Of a stretch of 59,539 bases of DNA, positions 1 through 11,546 are shown piece by piece. Each line of letters starts with the position of its first letter. The stretch's first letter is position 1. Position numbers and translations under genes: made by a program. The DNA comes from Alphaproteobacteria bacterium (GTDB lineage Bacteria; Pseudomonadota; Alphaproteobacteria; SHVZ01). The stretch covers positions 1 to 59,539 of the forward strand of contig VGEH01000006.1 of assembly GCA_016869375.1 (NCBI GenBank), given 5' to 3'. A model generated the notes under the pieces. It did no database searches. It saw only the letters and a program-made list of their open reading frames with translations, and was not told the DNA's origin.

Positions 1-127
1 ACTGTCAACATCCCCGCCACCCGTCTCACCAAAAACGGGCAGCTTGCCGATCACCAACAAAATCAGGGGGTCAATATTCAACGCCGATCACCCCCAAAAC
101 GGGGTCAATATTCCACGCCGATTCACA
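1..127. mobile_element. IS21-type insertion sequence tip (left)
   Basis: These bases are the exact reverse complement of the last 127 bases of the window. Read outward from the chromosome the element starts TGTGAATCGG and carries two near-identical 20-base direct repeats (complements at 67-86 and 101-120, differing at one base), separated by 14 bases. A TG...CA end with repeated internal transposase-binding motifs is typical of IS21-family elements. No istA or istB coding sequence is inside the window, so the family call is inference from the end structure. Identity stops at base 127, which fits the IS boundary and also an assembler overlap length. Confidence 0.6.
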
Positions 128-499
128 GTGGGTGACGCGCGGCGTGTTGGTGAAGTTCGTGTGGATGACGAAGCGCTGCGTGTCGCAGACGATCAGCAGC
201 GGCGGGTTCTCCAGCGCCGGGGCGTATTGCTGGAGCTGGGCATAGGCCGCGGTCAGGTCGGCATGCTTCTTCTTGTATTCCCAGCCGAAGCAGCCGCGCT
301 TCCACACATCCGCCCAGCCCTGGCGGCCGGTCGTCTTCTCCGCGCCCTTCTCGAAGCAGTAGTTCGCGCCCTCGGTATCCACCTCATAGGGCGCCGGCAC
401 GTCGAGCAGCTTGCAGAGGTCGTTGAAATGCGACTGGTAGGATTGTCGCTCGGTCAGCGGCGTGTTCCGCCACTTGTCCTTGAACTCTTCCGGCGTCAT
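71..499 (-). pseudogene. MmeI-like type IIG restriction-modification enzyme, 5' fragment cut by IS
   Basis: The first 124 codons (499 down to about 128) encode the N-terminal nuclease domain of a MmeI-like enzyme, a large protein (roughly 900 residues in the family) that joins endonuclease, N6-adenine methyltransferase and target recognition. The nuclease motif D64-x9-E74-Y-K76 matches the D-x9-ExK motif described for MmeI, inside the context WADVWKRGCFGWEYK. The stretch YAPALENPPLLIVCD is also typical of the family. After HTNFTNTP the frame runs into the IS tip, adds IS-derived residues and stops at 71, so methyltransferase and target-recognition domains are missing here. The start overlaps the upstream small gene by four bases (ATGA). 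The remainder probably lies beyond the IS copy, outside the window. Confidence 0.8.
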
Positions 500-708
500 C
501 CGGTGGCGATCCGGCGCCTCGATGCCTTCCTGCGAGCGGCGAACTCGGCTTCGACCTCCTCGCCCGGCACAAGCCGCCCCGCGGTTGCGTCATCAAGCCC
601 GGCCTGCACCCGACGCCGAAACCAGGCGTCATGCTCGGCCGCAGCGGTATCGTGATCCTTGCTCACGGTACTCGCGCCGAACCCGACGTCGATACGCTTC
701 CTCGACAT
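496..708 (-). CDS. Small antitoxin-like protein (RelB/StbD-type tail)
   Basis: This 70-residue charged protein contains the pattern HDAWFRRRVQAGLDD followed by VPGEEVEAEFAARR. It resembles the C-terminal toxin-binding part of RelB/StbD-type antitoxins, whose usual form is DxWFRxKVQxxLDD...P..EV. No toxin gene follows; the next gene is the MmeI-like nuclease/methyltransferase, which overlaps it by four bases and so is probably translationally coupled. ATG at 708 was chosen because the longer frame upstream has no family-like content and runs through a palindrome. The function is inference: a regulator or accessory of the restriction locus, or an orphan antitoxin. Confidence 0.55.
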   Translation of the reverse strand: MSRKRIDVGFGASTVSKDHDTAAAEHDAWFRRRVQAGLDDATAGRLVPGEEVEAEFAARRKASRRRIATG

Positions 709-1057
709 GAAGCCGCCCCACCGCAACTCTTGCGCGCAGCATCTCACATTCATCGGAGAGGCGAGAGCATGTTGAGCAGCGGCCGGAGGGGTTCTTTGTA
801 CCCCCTCCCCCGCGTACGACGCGGGAGAGAGGGACGAAAGGGACATTGCGCCTTGAAGGCATCGCTGGTGCGGCCATCCGAAAATTTCAAGGTAAAAAAT
901 CGTCACTATGCGGAATTTAGTCCTTGCCAGGGAGGCCGGTTTTTGACAGGATGCGGGCTACTGGTCAGAGGTGGGCGCGGCGGCGGGGTTCCCGGGTGAA
1001 CGGGGGGCCCAAGCCGGGTAACGTCTTCCTCGCCGCCCCTTCCTCAGGACGCCGACC
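709..1057. other. Intergenic region with one REP-like palindrome
   Basis: No convincing gene is seen in these 349 bases. They separate the restriction locus on the minus strand from the dioxygenase operon on the plus strand, so both promoters should lie here. I could not pick a clear sigma-70 promoter. The only strong structure is the palindrome at 801-833. Confidence 0.6.
801..833. repeat. REP-like palindrome
   Basis: A 15-base arm (801-815) pairs with 819-833 around a three-base ACG loop, with two mismatches. The C-rich arm followed by CGCGT..ACGCGGGAGAG resembles short extragenic palindromes common in alphaproteobacterial genomes. No T tract follows on either strand, so it is not a simple rho-independent terminator. 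Only one copy was noticed in this window. Confidence 0.55.
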
Positions 1058-1852
1058 ATGAAGCTGCCCGCCGCCGACGTCGCCCGTTTCCAGGAGCAGG
1101 GGTTCCTGGTCTACCCGGATCTCTTCTCGAAGGAAGAAGTCGCGATCCTCAAGGGCGAGGTGCCTCAGCTCTATGCCGAGCGGCGGCCGGAGAATGTGCG
1201 CGAGAAGACCGGCGACGTGGTCCGCACCAATTTCGCCGCGCACACCTACAACCCGGTCTACCGCGCGCTCTCGCGCCATCCGCGCATGATCGATCCGGCG
1301 GTTCAGCTCCTGGGCGGGCCAGTCTACATCCATCAGCACAAGATCAACGGCAAGGCCGCCTTCGACGGCGATGTCTGGCAGTGGCACCAGGACTACGGCA
1401 CCTGGAAGAACGACGACGACATGCCGAACTGCCACGCGATGAACCTCGCGATCTTTCTCGACGAGGTGAACGAGTTCAACGGGCCCCTGATGTTCATCCC
1501 CGGCAGCCATCGCGAAGGCGTGCTCAAGGCCGGCCACGACCTGACCACCACCAGCTACCCGCTCTGGACCATCGACCACGCGACGATCCGGAAGCTGGTC
1601 GAGCGCGGCGGCATCGTCGCGCCGAAGGGCGGGCCGGGCACCGCGCTCTTCTTCCACGGCAACCTCGTCCACGGCTCGACCTCGAACATGTCGCCCTGGG
1701 ACCGGCTGATCGTCTATGTCAGCGCCAATCGCGTCGACAACGCGATCCGCCGCTTCAAGCGGCCGGAATACATCGCGCATCGCGACTTCACGCCGATCGA
1801 GACGCTGGCCGACGATTGCCTGATGCAGTTCCGCCGGAAGGCGGCGGAGTAG
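1058..1852 (+). CDS. PhyH-family Fe(II)/2-oxoglutarate dioxygenase
   Basis: A 264-residue protein of the phytanoyl-CoA dioxygenase (PhyH) superfamily, related to ectoine-hydroxylase-like enzymes. The iron-binding facial triad is visible: H110 and D112 in WQWHQDYGTW and the distal H205 in HGNLVHGSTSN. R216 in WDRLIVY is the likely 2-oxoglutarate-binding arginine, and NGPLMFIPGSH at about 141-151 is a standard core motif. It should hydroxylate a small molecule using O2 and 2-oxoglutarate; the substrate cannot be read from sequence. The next gene starts four bases after its stop, so the dioxygenase and the SAF oxidoreductase very likely form one operon. No ectABC genes are nearby, which argues against a true EctD. 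Confidence 0.8.
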   Translation: MKLPAADVARFQEQGFLVYPDLFSKEEVAILKGEVPQLYAERRPENVREKTGDVVRTNFAAHTYNPVYRALSRHPRMIDPAVQLLGGPVYIHQHKINGKAAFDGDVWQWHQDYGTWKNDDDMPNCHAMNLAIFLDEVNEFNGPLMFIPGSHREGVLKAGHDLTTTSYPLWTIDHATIRKLVERGGIVAPKGGPGTALFFHGNLVHGSTSNMSPWDRLIVYVSANRVDNAIRRFKRPEYIAHRDFTPIETLADDCLMQFRRKAAE

Positions 1853-1856
1853 CGCC

Positions 1857-3236
1857 ATGAACCTCTACGCTCTCCTCAACAAGCGCGCCGCCGCCGGGAA
1901 GCCGGTGCGCGTCGGCCTGATCGGCGCCGGCAAGTTCGGCTCGATGTTCCTGGCCCAGGCGCTGACCACGCCGGGGATGCACATCGCCGCGATCGCCGAT
2001 CTGAAGCGCGATCGCGCCGCGGCATCGCTGACCCGCGTCGGCTGGAAGCCCGAGCAGTTCGCCGCTTCCTCGCTCGCCGATGCCGTCGCCAGGGGCACGA
2101 CCTGGCTCACCGAAGATTCGATGACGATGATCGCGGGTGACGGCATCGAGGTGATCATCGACGCCACCGGCTCGCCGCCGGCCGGCATCGCCCATGCGCG
2201 CGCCGCCTTCGCTTCCGGCAAGCACGTCGTCATGGTGAACGTCGAAGCCGATGCGCTGGTCGGCCCCATGCTGGCGCGCGAAGCCGAGAAGGCCGGCGTC
2301 GTCTATTCGCTCGCCTATGGCGACCAGCCGGCCCTGATCGCCGAGATGGTCGACTGGGCGCGCGCTTCCGGCTTCGAGGTGACGGCGGCCGGCAAGGGCA
2401 CCAAGTACCTGCCGATCTATCACGGCTCGACGCCGGAATCGGTGTGGCAGCACTACGGCTTCTCCCGCGAGCAGGTGGCGAGCGGCGAGCTCAATGCGCA
2501 GATGTTCAACTCCTTCATCGACGGCACCAAGTCGGCGATCGAGATGACGGCGGTCGCCAACGCCACCGGCCTCTCGGCGCCCTCCGACGGGCTCCTGTTT
2601 CCGCCCTGCGGCGTCGACGATCTCGCCCATGTGCTCAGGCCGAAGTCGCATGGCGGCGTGCTCGAGGGCAAAGGCAAGGTCGAGGTGATCTCCTCGCTCG
2701 AGCGCGACGGCCGCCCGGTCTTCCGCGATCTCCGCTGGGGCGTCTATGTCGTCTTCGAGGGCGCCACCGGCTATGTTCGCGACTGCTTCAAGCAGTACGG
2801 GCTCGTGACCGATGGCACCGGCCGCTACACCGCGATGTACAAGCCCTATCACCTGATCGGCCTCGAGCTCGGCATCTCGGTCGCTTCCGCCGCGTTGCGC
2901 CGCGAGCCGACCGGCGTCGCCACCGGCTTCCGCGCGGATGCGGTCGCGACCGCCAAGCGCGATCTCGCCGCCGGCGAGGTTCTCGACGGCGAGGGCGGCT
3001 ACACGGTCTGGGGCAAATGCCTGCCGGCGGAACGCTCGCTCAGCGAGGGCGCGTTGCCGATCGGCCTCGCGCATGGCCTCAAGCTCAAGCGCGCGGTCAA
3101 GGCCGGCAGCGTCGTCGGCTGGGCCGATGTCGCGACCGAGAACGCGTCGGGCCTCATGGCGGAAGCGATCCGCGCGCGCCGCCAGATGGAGGAGACGGCG
3201 CGGACCGAGCGCGGCACCGCCCGCGCCGCGCAATAG
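1857..3236 (+). CDS. NAD(P)-dependent oxidoreductase with SAF domain
   Basis: A 459-residue protein with an N-terminal Rossmann domain (G23-A-G25-K-F-G28) of the homoserine-dehydrogenase-like type and a C-terminal SAF domain (roughly residues 345-430, ending near KAGSVVGWADV). The central part has long conserved stretches such as GKGTKYLPIYHGSTPE and VDDLAHVLRPK. SAF domains occur in flagellar chaperones, antifreeze-like proteins and sugar-acid enzymes, so homologues are often mislabelled as flagellar proteins; nothing here suggests flagella. It is probably a sugar-acid or hydroxy-acid dehydrogenase acting with the upstream dioxygenase. A GGAG ribosome site lies inside the end of the upstream gene. 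It converges with trxC, three bases away. Confidence 0.7.
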   Translation: MNLYALLNKRAAAGKPVRVGLIGAGKFGSMFLAQALTTPGMHIAAIADLKRDRAAASLTRVGWKPEQFAASSLADAVARGTTWLTEDSMTMIAGDGIEVIIDATGSPPAGIAHARAAFASGKHVVMVNVEADALVGPMLAREAEKAGVVYSLAYGDQPALIAEMVDWARASGFEVTAAGKGTKYLPIYHGSTPESVWQHYGFSREQVASGELNAQMFNSFIDGTKSAIEMTAVANATGLSAPSDGLLFPPCGVDDLAHVLRPKSHGGVLEGKGKVEVISSLERDGRPVFRDLRWGVYVVFEGATGYVRDCFKQYGLVTDGTGRYTAMYKPYHLIGLELGISVASAALRREPTGVATGFRADAVATAKRDLAAGEVLDGEGGYTVWGKCLPAERSLSEGALPIGLAHGLKLKRAVKAGSVVGWADVATENASGLMAEAIRARRQMEETARTERGTARAAQ

Positions 3237-3239
3237 GTC

Positions 3240-3677
3240 TCAGCCGAGGTTCTGGCCGATCCAGCGGCGGAGATCGCCGGCGCCCATCGCGCCCGACTGG
3301 CGCGCGATCTCGCGGCCGCCCTTGAACAGGATCAGCGTCGGGATCGCCTGGATGCGATAGCGCTGGGCGAGGGCCGGCTCGGCGTCCGTGTCGACCTTGG
3401 CGAGTCGGGCCTCGGGCTCGATTTCCGCGGCTGCCGCTTCGAAGGTCGGGGCCATCGCCCGGCAGGGTCCGCACCATTGCGCCCAGAAATCGACGACGAG
3501 CGGCAGGTCCGCCGAGGCCGCGTGCTTGTCGAAGCGCGCGGTCGACAGCGCGACCGGCTTCCCGGGGAACAACGCCTTGCCGCAGCTTCCGCATTTGCCG
3601 CCTTCCGCGAGCCGGTCGACGGGCACACGATTGAGCGTGTCGCAGCTCGGGCAGGGGATGATCCTGGACTCGGTCAT
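3240..3677 (-). CDS. trxC: Thioredoxin 2 (zinc-ribbon thioredoxin)
   Basis: A 145-residue cytosolic thioredoxin. The N-terminal zinc ribbon is formed by C9-x2-C12 and C29-x2-C32, as in TrxC, and is followed by a thioredoxin fold with active site W68-C69-G-P-C72 and a cis-proline in IQAIPTL. It reduces protein disulfides, with a role in oxidative stress in the family. ATG 3677 was chosen over a start 33 codons upstream because the zinc ribbon begins right after it and a GAGGAG ribosome site lies upstream. It is divergent from zapE across 101 bases, which must hold both promoters. Confidence 0.88.
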   Translation of the reverse strand: MTESRIIPCPSCDTLNRVPVDRLAEGGKCGSCGKALFPGKPVALSTARFDKHAASADLPLVVDFWAQWCGPCRAMAPTFEAAAAEIEPEARLAKVDTDAEPALAQRYRIQAIPTLILFKGGREIARQSGAMGAGDLRRWIGQNLG

Positions 3678-3778
3678 GGCTTTTTTCTCCTCGTCGGAGA
3701 TGGGTTGCGCGCTTCCCGATACCAAGGTCTGAAAGGCGGAGAGTTGAGCGAAGTTCCAAGGCGCGCTATCAGGCACAC

Positions 3779-4906
3779 ATGACAGCGGCCTCCTATGCCG
3801 AAGTATCGGCCGGGTTAGATGCCCAGGTCGCCTCCGGCAAGCTGAAACCGGACCCTGACCAAGCCGAGATCGCCCGGCGCCTCGACCGCTTGGACGAGGA
3901 GCTGACGCAATCGGAAGGCGGCGGGGGCACGGGATGGGGCGCGCGTCTCTTCGGCAAGAAGCCGACCGAGGTGCCGCGCGGCGTCTATCTCTGGGGCGGC
4001 GTCGGCCGCGGCAAGTCGATGCTGATGGATCTGTTCTTCGCGCAGGTGCGCATCGCGAAGAAGCGCCGCGTGCATTTCCACGAGTTCATGCAGGAATGCC
4101 ACGAGCGCATCCATCGCTGGCGCCAGACCAACAAGGTGTCCAAGACCTCGGAGCCGATCCGGCCGCTGGCACGCCAGATCGCCGACGAGGCGAAGCTGCT
4201 CTGCTTCGATGAGTTCCAGGTCCATGACATCGCCGACGCGATGATCCTGGGTCGTCTCTTCTTCGCGCTGTTCGAGCTCAACGTCGTCGTGGTGGCCACT
4301 TCCAACCGGCCGCCCGACGATCTCTACAAGGGCGGGCTGCAGCGCGAGCTGTTCGTGCCCTTCATCAAGCTCATCCAGCAGAAGCTCGATGTTCTATCGC
4401 TGGATGGTCGGACGGACTATCGCCTCGCGCGGCTCGGACGCATGGCGGTCTACCACAAGCCCAACGGGCCCGAGGCGCATGAGGCGCTGGAAGAGGCGTT
4501 CCGCCGGCTGACCCTGGGCGTTCTGGCGCACGCCGAGCAGATCACCGTGAAAGGGCGCATCGTCCCGGTGCCCCGCACGGCCGAGGGCGTCGCCTGGTTC
4601 GGTTTCGCCGATCTCTGCGAGCAGGCGCTCGGCGCCGGTGACTATCTCGCCATCGCGCGCCGCTATCACACCGTGATCCTGGAAGGCATTCCTGAGATGA
4701 ATGCCGAGAGCCGCGACAAGGCCAAGCGCTTCGTCACCCTGATCGACGCGCTCTATGAGCGGAAGGTGAACCTGATCTCCTCGGCGGCCACCGATCCCGA
4801 GCTTCTCTACCCGATGGGCGAAGGCGCGTTCGAATTCCAGCGCACGGTCTCGCGGCTGGAAGAGATGCAGTCCGCCGAGTACCAGGCGCAGCCGCATCTG
4901 AAATAG
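3779..4906 (+). CDS. zapE: Cell division ATPase ZapE (AFG1-like)
   Basis: A 375-residue AFG1/ZapE-type AAA ATPase. It has a Walker A motif (GGVGRGKS, 73-80), Walker B with D144-E145 in LLCFDEFQVHD, and a sensor region ATSNRPPDDLY at about 173-183. ZapE associates with the FtsZ ring in E. coli; mitochondrial AFG1 homologues help turn over inner-membrane proteins. Full length for the family. Its position just upstream of mdh-suc is a conserved alphaproteobacterial arrangement, here with one PAS gene inserted between them on the other strand. Confidence 0.85.
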   Translation: MTAASYAEVSAGLDAQVASGKLKPDPDQAEIARRLDRLDEELTQSEGGGGTGWGARLFGKKPTEVPRGVYLWGGVGRGKSMLMDLFFAQVRIAKKRRVHFHEFMQECHERIHRWRQTNKVSKTSEPIRPLARQIADEAKLLCFDEFQVHDIADAMILGRLFFALFELNVVVVATSNRPPDDLYKGGLQRELFVPFIKLIQQKLDVLSLDGRTDYRLARLGRMAVYHKPNGPEAHEALEEAFRRLTLGVLAHAEQITVKGRIVPVPRTAEGVAWFGFADLCEQALGAGDYLAIARRYHTVILEGIPEMNAESRDKAKRFVTLIDALYERKVNLISSAATDPELLYPMGEGAFEFQRTVSRLEEMQSAEYQAQPHLK

Positions 4907-4913
4907 GCGCACC

Positions 4914-6529
<1,616 letters not shown>

Positions 6530-6557
6530 TCCCCTTCACTCAAGTGGACGCTCTTGC

Positions 6558-7726
<1,169 letters not shown>

Positions 7727-7727
<1 letters not shown>

Positions 7728-8605
7728 TGGCGGTCCTCGTCGGACGCGATACGCGCGTCATCTGCCAGGGCTTCACCGGCGCCCAGGGCACCTTCCATTC
7801 CGAGCAGGCGATCGCCTACGGCACCAAGATGGTCGGCGGCGTGACGCCCGGCAAGGGCGGCACCAAGCACCTCAACCTGCCGGTCTTCGACACGGTCGAC
7901 CAGGCCGTGGCCGAGACCAAGGCCGACGCTTCCGTGATCTACGTGCCGCCGCCCTTCGCCGCGGACGCGATCCTGGAGGCGATCGACGCCGGGCTCCCGC
8001 TCGTCATCTGCATCACCGAGGGCATCCCGGTCCTCGACATGGTCAAGGTCAAGCGGGCGCTCTCGGGCTCGAAGACGCGGCTGATCGGCCCCAACTGCCC
8101 CGGCGTGATCACGCCCGGCGAGTGCAAGATCGGCATCATGCCCGGGCACATCCACAAGCCCGGCAAGATCGGCATCGTCTCGCGCTCCGGCACGCTCACT
8201 TACGAAGCGGTCGGCCAGACCACGGCCGCGGGCCTCGGCCAGACGACCTGCATCGGGATCGGCGGCGATCCGGTCAACGGCACCAACTTCATCGACTGCC
8301 TCGACATGTTCTTAGGGGATGACGCGACCCAGGGCATCATCATGATCGGCGAGATCGGCGGCACCGCCGAAGAGGACGCGGCGGACTTCCTCAAGAAGGC
8401 CAAGAAGAAAAAGCCGATGGTCGGGTTCATCGCCGGACTCACTGCACCGCCCGGCCGGCGCATGGGCCATGCCGGGGCGATCATCTCCGGCGGCAAGGGA
8501 GGCGCCGGCGACAAGATCGAGGCGATGCGCTCCGCCGGCATCCGGGTTACCGAGTCGCCCGCAGCGCTCGGCTCCACCATGGTCGAGGTCTTGAAGGGGG
8601 CCTGA
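7727..8605 (+). CDS. sucD: Succinate-CoA ligase alpha subunit
   Basis: A 292-residue alpha subunit. CoA-binding domain with [15 protein letters not shown], the motif SRSGTLTYE, and the phosphorylated histidine H248 in [16 protein letters not shown]. It works with SucC in the TCA cycle. The stop codon sits inside the loop of a hairpin (8597-8615), and a second hairpin lies before sucA, so expression of sucCD and sucAB may be separated at the RNA level. Confidence 0.96.
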
Positions 8606-8653
8606 TATCGGCCCCACCTAAGGGAGCGCGACGGTCCTTAAAGGCCGGTCGCG
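8597..8653 (+). promoter_or_regulatory. Two tandem hairpins between sucD and sucA
   Basis: The first hairpin has six perfect pairs (8597-8602 with 8610-8615) and a seven-base loop containing the sucD stop codon. The second pairs 8627-8637 with 8643-8653 with two mismatches and a TTAAA loop, ending 11 bases before the sucA start. Neither is followed by a T tract, so termination is not indicated. RNA processing, mRNA stabilisation or translational control of sucA is inference. Confidence 0.4.
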
Positions 8654-8664
8654 TCGAGGACGAT

Positions 8665-11520
8665 ATGGCAGGCGGATTAGAAGCAACCTTCCTCAGCGGA
8701 GCGAACGCGCCGTTCATCGCCGAGATGCACGAGCGCTTTATCGAAGACCCGAATTCGGTCGACGAGAGCTGGCGCACGCTGTTCGGCGCGCTCACCGACG
8801 AGCCGGCGGCCGTCGTCTCCGAAGTCAAAGGCGCTTCGTGGAAGCCGCGGTCCAGCCGCATCATCGGCAACGGCCACGACATGGCCGCGGCCGGAGTCGT
8901 CAAGAAGGGCGCCAGCGAGACCGAGGTCCGCGCCGCGGCCGTCGACTCCTTCCGCGCGCTGATGCTGATCCGCGCGTATCGCGAGCGCGGCCACTTGGCC
9001 GCCAATCTCGACCCGCTGGGCCTCGAGAAGCCGAAATACCACCCGGAGCTCGATCCCTCGACCTACGGCTTCGGCGACGCCGATTTCGACCGGTCGATCT
9101 TCGTCGCCGGGCAGCTGGGATTCGAGGCGGCGCCGCTCAAGCAGATCCTCGCGGCGGCGCAGGCGACCTACTGCGGCAATGTCGGCGTCGAGTACATGCA
9201 CATCACCGATCCGGCGCGCCGCGCCTGGATCCAGGAGCGCATCGAGGGCGAGCGCAACCACACCGATTTCACGCCTCGCGGCAAGAAGGCGATCCTCGGT
9301 CGCATGATCGCGGCCGAGACCTTCGAGCGCTTCTGCGGCGTCAAATGGGTCGGCACCAAGCGCTTCGGTCTCGACGGCGGCGAGGCGCTGATCCCGGGCC
9401 TCGAGCAGATCCTCAAGCGCGGTGGCCAGCTCGGCCTCAAGGACGTCGTGATCGGCATGCCGCATCGCGGCCGCCTCAACGTGCTCACCAACTTCATGAG
9501 CAAGCCGTTCAAGGCGCTGTTCTCGGAGTTCCAGGGCAACCCGGCGAACCCCGAGGAGGTGCAGGGCTCGGGCGACGTGAAGTACCACATGGGCACGTCC
9601 TCGGACCGCGAGTTCGACGGCAACGTCGTGCACCTGTCGCTGACCGCCAACCCCTCGCATCTCGAGGCGGTGAACCCCGTCGTCGAAGGCAAGGCCCGGG
9701 CGAAGCAGCAGCAGCTCGGCGACAAGGATCGCAAGCTGGTCCTGCCGCTGCTCCTCCATGGCGACGCGGCCTTCGCCGGCCAGGGTCTGGTGCCGGAGAC
9801 GCTGATGCTCTCCGAGCTCAAGGGCTACAAGACTGGCGGCACGCTGCACTTCATCGTCAACAACCAGATCGGCTTCACCACGGCGCCGAGCTTCTCCCGG
9901 TCCTCGCCCTATCCGTCGGACGTGGCGAAGATGGTCGATGCGCCGATCTTCCACGTCAACGGCGACGACCCGGAGGCGGTGGTGCATGTCTCGCGCATCG
10001 CCATCGAGTACCGCCAGCAATTCGGTTCGGACGTCGTCATCGACATGTTCTGCTACCGGCGCTTCGGCCACAACGAATCCGACGAGCCGATGTTCACCCA
10101 GCCGCTTATGTACAAGAAGATCGCGACGCAGCCGACCTCGCGCGAAATCTACGAGAGGCGGCTGATCGAGGAAGGCGTCGTCACCAAGGAAGAGGCCGAG
10201 GGCATGAACGCGGAGTTCCGCGACATGCTGGAGACCGAGTTCCAGGCCGCGACCGCCTATCGCCCGAACAAGGCCGACTGGCTCGAAGGCAAGTGGCTGG
10301 GTCTCGGCCTCGCCGCCAACGACGACCGCCGCGGCGACACCGCGGTCGAGATGGCGGCCCTGAAGGAGGTCGGCGCGGCGCTCTCGCGCTTCCCCGAGGG
10401 CTTCCAGGTAAACTCGAAGCTCGTGCGCCAGCTCGAAGCAAAGAAGAAGATGATCGAGACCGGCGAGGGCATCGACTGGGCGATGGGCGAGGCGCTCGCC
10501 TTCGGCACGCTCGCGATCGAAGGCGTGCCGGTCCGGCTTTCGGGCCAGGATTCGGGCCGCGGTACCTTCAGCCATCGCCACGCCGTTCTGGTCGACCAGA
10601 AGACCGAGCAGCGCTACATCCCACTGAACAACATCCGCGAGGGGCAGGCGACCTTCGAAGTGCATGACAGCCCGCTCTCCGAGCAGGCGGTCCTGGGCTT
10701 CGAATACGGCTACTCGCTTGCCGATCCCAACTCGCTCGTTCTCTGGGAGGCGCAGTTCGGCGACTTCGTCAACGGCGCGCAGATCATCATCGACCAGTTC
10801 ATCGCCGCCGGCGAGATCAAGTGGCTGCGCATGTCGGGCCTGGTGATGCTGCTGCCGCATGGTTACGAGGGCGCGGGGCCGGAGCACTCCTCGGCGCGCC
10901 TCGAGCGCTTCCTCCAGCTCTGCGGCGAAGACAACCTGCAGGTCGTCAACTGCACGACGCCCGCCAATTACTTCCACGCGCTTCGCCGTCAGCTGCGCCG
11001 GCCCTATCGCAAGCCGCTCATCGTCATGTCGCCGAAGTCGCTGCTCCGGCACAAGATGGTGGTCTCGAAGCTCTCGGAGATGGGCCCCGGCTCGACCTTC
11101 CACCGTCTCCTCTGGGATGACGGCGAGGTGGTCGCCGATGAGAAGATCAAGCGGATCGTGCTCTGCTCCGGCAAGATCTACTACGACCTCTACGCGGAGC
11201 GGGAGAAGCGCGGCGTCAAGGACATCTACCTGATGCGCCTCGAGCAGCTCTATCCGTTTCCGTTCAACGCGCTGACCAAGGAGCTGCAGCGCTTCCCAAA
11301 GGCGGATGTCGTCTGGTGCCAGGAAGAGCCGGAGAATGCCGGCGCCTGGTTCTTCGTCGACCGCCGCATCGAGCAGTGCATGGGCGAGGCCGGCCTCAAG
11401 GCGGGGCGGCCTATCTATGTCGGGCGCCCGACGGCGGCCGCGACCGCGACCGGCCTGCTGCGCCGGCATAATCGCGAGGAAGCCGAGCTCCTCAACCAGG
11501 CGCTCACGCTGAAGGCCTAG
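8665..11520 (+). CDS. sucA: 2-oxoglutarate dehydrogenase E1
   Basis: A 951-residue thiamin-diphosphate-dependent E1 subunit that decarboxylates 2-oxoglutarate and passes the succinyl group to SucB. The N-terminal peptide ([17 protein letters not shown]) is the E2-binding type. Other family motifs are [67 protein letters not shown] and [17 protein letters not shown]. The length fits the alphaproteobacterial family. AGGA upstream of ATG 8665 supports the start. sucB follows after 26 bases. Confidence 0.96.
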   Translation: MAGGLEATFLSGANAPFIAEMHERFIEDPNSVDESWRTLFGALTDEPAAVVSEVKGASWKPRSSRIIGNGHDMAAAGVVKKGASETEVRAAAVDSFRALMLIRAYRERGHLAANLDPLGLEKPKYHPELDPSTYGFGDADFDRSIFVAGQLGFEAAPLKQILAAAQATYCGNVGVEYMHITDPARRAWIQERIEGERNHTDFTPRGKKAILGRMIAAETFERFCGVKWVGTKRFGLDGGEALIPGLEQILKRGGQLGLKDVVIGMPHRGRLNVLTNFMSKPFKALFSEFQGNPANPEEVQGSGDVKYHMGTSSDREFDGNVVHLSLTANPSHLEAVNPVVEGKARAKQQQLGDKDRKLVLPLLLHGDAAFAGQGLVPETLMLSELKGYKTGGTLHFIVNNQIGFTTAPSFSRSSPYPSDVAKMVDAPIFHVNGDDPEAVVHVSRIAIEYRQQFGSDVVIDMFCYRRFGHNESDEPMFTQPLMYKKIATQPTSREIYERRLIEEGVVTKEEAEGMNAEFRDMLETEFQAATAYRPNKADWLEGKWLGLGLAANDDRRGDTAVEMAALKEVGAALSRFPEGFQVNSKLVRQLEAKKKMIETGEGIDWAMGEALAFGTLAIEGVPVRLSGQDSGRGTFSHRHAVLVDQKTEQRYIPLNNIREGQATFEVHDSPLSEQAVLGFEYGYSLADPNSLVLWEAQFGDFVNGAQIIIDQFIAAGEIKWLRMSGLVMLLPHGYEGAGPEHSSARLERFLQLCGEDNLQVVNCTTPANYFHALRRQLRRPYRKPLIVMSPKSLLRHKMVVSKLSEMGPGSTFHRLLWDDGEVVADEKIKRIVLCSGKIYYDLYAEREKRGVKDIYLMRLEQLYPFPFNALTKELQRFPKADVVWCQEEPENAGAWFFVDRRIEQCMGEAGLKAGRPIYVGRPTAAATATGLLRRHNREEAELLNQALTLKA

Positions 11521-11546
11521 AAGATCAGAAGAACCAAGAGGCGATC

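Noticed and set aside
71..708. Complete toxin-antitoxin system at the left end
   Set aside because: Only an antitoxin-like protein is seen; the adjacent gene is a MmeI-like enzyme and no RelE/ParE-type toxin frame is present.
709..906. N-terminal extension of the antitoxin-like gene to 906
   Set aside because: The extra residues are translated from the intergenic palindrome region and show no protein-like pattern.
1058..1852. Ectoine hydroxylase EctD
   Set aside because: Only superfamily-level motifs match and no ectoine synthesis genes are nearby.
8677..11469. A 930-codon open frame on the minus strand opposite sucA
   Set aside because: It is antisense to a certain gene; its Arg/His/Asp/Leu-rich composition is the usual mirror of GC-rich codon bias and no family motif is visible.
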